From assembly GCA_013695355.1 (NCBI GenBank), contig JACDAQ010000012.1, positions 1-64,000 on the forward strand: a DNA stretch of 64,000 bases, in the 5' to 3' direction. Every line of letters begins with the position of its first letter. The first letter of the stretch is position 1. Under the pieces are notes generated by a model that was not told the origin of the DNA, did no database searches, and worked only from the letters and a program-made list of their open reading frames with translations. Source of the stretch: Candidatus Protochlamydia sp. (lineage in GTDB: Bacteria; Chlamydiota; Chlamydiia; Chlamydiales; Parachlamydiaceae). This document shows positions 63,286 through 64,000 of the stretch, piece after piece. The position numbers were made by a program, and so were the translations under genes.

Positions 63286-63924
63286 TTAAATTTTTATGAC
63301 TTTTGAATTGGCAATAGCATAAATTTGGCAGCCTTCATTTTTTTTTACAAAGGAGCCACCAACAAACTCTCCAAAAGCGGGGAGTATTCCTAAATTAGGA
63401 AAAATTTGAAAACATCTTAAGACCAGCCGATCATGCAAACTTTTGAGCTCTACCTTGGGATGAAGATGGCCGGCCCAAACAAATCCATTCTCGTTAGCAA
63501 GAGGATGATGAGAAAATACAAATGGCTCAATAAACAGTAGCTCTTTATGCAGATATAAAGGCCATTCTTCGGGCAATTTTTTGGCTAAAGCGCGATCATG
63601 ATTGCCCATGACTAAATGCGTTTCACAACATGCCCCATGCAAAAATTCGCTAAACATTCTTGTTACCTCAGCCGATAGACCGCTTTTAGCATGAATTAAA
63701 TCTCCTACAATAACACATTTTTTCGGTTTGAATTGATCCAATAAAATCATTAGGTTGACTAAATCATTTTTGGTACTTCCTTCAGGAATAGGAATTCCAA
63801 ATCGACGAAATACCGCCGACTTTCCAATGTGAATATCTGAAAGAATAAGTGTTTGCTCCTCTTCCCAGAAAATGGCTCTTTGGGGCATAAGATGGCAGGT
63901 CTGACCATGAATGAGTAATTTCAT
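63286..63924 (-). CDS. pdeM: Metallophosphoesterase PdeM (ligase-associated)
   Basis: A calcineurin-like phosphoesterase of about 212 residues. LILSDIHIGKSAVFRRFGIPIP is the PdeM form of motif I (DxH). GDLIHAKSG (GDxxH-like), VMGNHDRAL (GNHD), FSHHPLAN and WAGHLHPKV (GHxH) complete the metal site. PdeM genes occur with an ATP-dependent ligase, a DEXH helicase and an exonuclease in a DNA-repair cluster. The ATG at 63924 overlaps the upstream stop (ATGA); a TTG at 63936 is a weaker option. Confidence 0.9.
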   Translation of the reverse strand: MKLLIHGQTCHLMPQRAIFWEEEQTLILSDIHIGKSAVFRRFGIPIPEGSTKNDLVNLMILLDQFKPKKCVIVGDLIHAKSGLSAEVTRMFSEFLHGACCETHLVMGNHDRALAKKLPEEWPLYLHKELLFIEPFVFSHHPLANENGFVWAGHLHPKVELKSLHDRLVLRCFQIFPNLGILPAFGEFVGGSFVKKNEGCQIYAIANSKVIKI

Positions 63925-64000
63925 GACTTTTCCCAACTGGATTGGATGTTTGCCAGGCGCTCTGCCAGAGTTTCGGTACTTAGGCGGTCACTCACTCTTT
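63921..64000 (-). CDS. C-terminal end of the gene upstream of pdeM (partial)
   Basis: The last ~25 codons (RVSDRLSTETLAERLANIQS, then SWEKS and TGA) are open to the window edge and end in an ATGA overlap with pdeM. From the usual gene order it may be the ligase-associated DEXH helicase or another member of that repair cluster; the tail alone is too short to identify. Confidence 0.7.
   Translation of the reverse strand, partial: RVSDRLSTETLAERLANIQSSWEKS

Overview
The window reads as a chromosomal segment of an amoeba-associated chlamydia (phylum Chlamydiota, most likely Parachlamydiaceae or a close relative). The support is a clear homologue of the chlamydial secreted protease CPAF with all three catalytic residues, a very long chlamydial-type PBP2, mutL next to pepP and rpsB-tsf near pbp2 as in Chlamydia, and eukaryote-like F-box and BTB proteins of the kind amoeba symbionts carry. 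The genus call is inference; no rRNA is present.

Layout. 1-2.3 kb: a truncated palindromic repeat, an LRR gene remnant, tsf-rpsB (minus) with a terminator, and tRNA-Gly(TCC). 2.4-11.3 kb: an accessory island between rpsB and pbp2, the place ompA occupies in Chlamydia. It holds a 330-bp palindrome, a lipase-like/two-repeat membrane protein pair duplicated in tandem with the second and third copies decaying, an AAA_14/DUF4143 ATPase preceded by a perfect 24-bp-arm palindrome, a small gene pair, an F-box protein and an internally deleted IS256-type element that still has an 8-bp target duplication. 11.3-17.9 kb: pbp2, a nucleotidyltransferase, a CocE-type hydrolase and rpsT (all minus). 18-23.1 kb (plus): an RluA-type pseudouridine synthase, two membrane proteins, an aldose-epimerase-like protein, a fused 2H-phosphodiesterase/archease, and RtcB RNA ligase. 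23.3-24.7 kb: a BTB protein. 24.8-33.1 kb (minus): the complete dTDP-L-rhamnose pathway (rfbACDB) and a MacAB-TolC-type efflux system. 33.6-47.4 kb: a two-repeat unknown protein, then pcnB, SpoU methyltransferase, rsgA, eno, a small unknown protein, CPAF, a cation-chloride cotransporter, mutL and pepP (plus). 47.5-50.4 kb: a decayed accessory patch with a nucleotidyltransferase-fold protein, a zeta-toxin-like kinase and a TPR remnant. 50.4-64 kb: secA, a Bax-inhibitor-1 family protein, a GH63 glycosidase, a HepT-MntA toxin-antitoxin pair, a HAD phosphatase, two unknown proteins, a ClpB lacking its N-terminal domain, pdeM, and the end of the gene upstream of pdeM.

The most notable gene set is the LigT-like/archease fusion that overlaps rtcB: end processing, ligase activation and ligation of RNA in two translationally coupled genes. 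The most notable non-coding signal is a set of at least four families of non-autonomous palindromic repeats. One has TATACCCAAGTGAATTCA ends (six sites, including one collapsed to its bare 44-bp ends and one 34 bp upstream of clpB). Another carries CACAGAG-type inverted repeats. A third is a 31-bp AGAACCTG palindrome. The fourth, a 144-bp palindrome, sits just upstream of the toxin-antitoxin pair. All functional calls come from reading motifs by eye; no database search was run.
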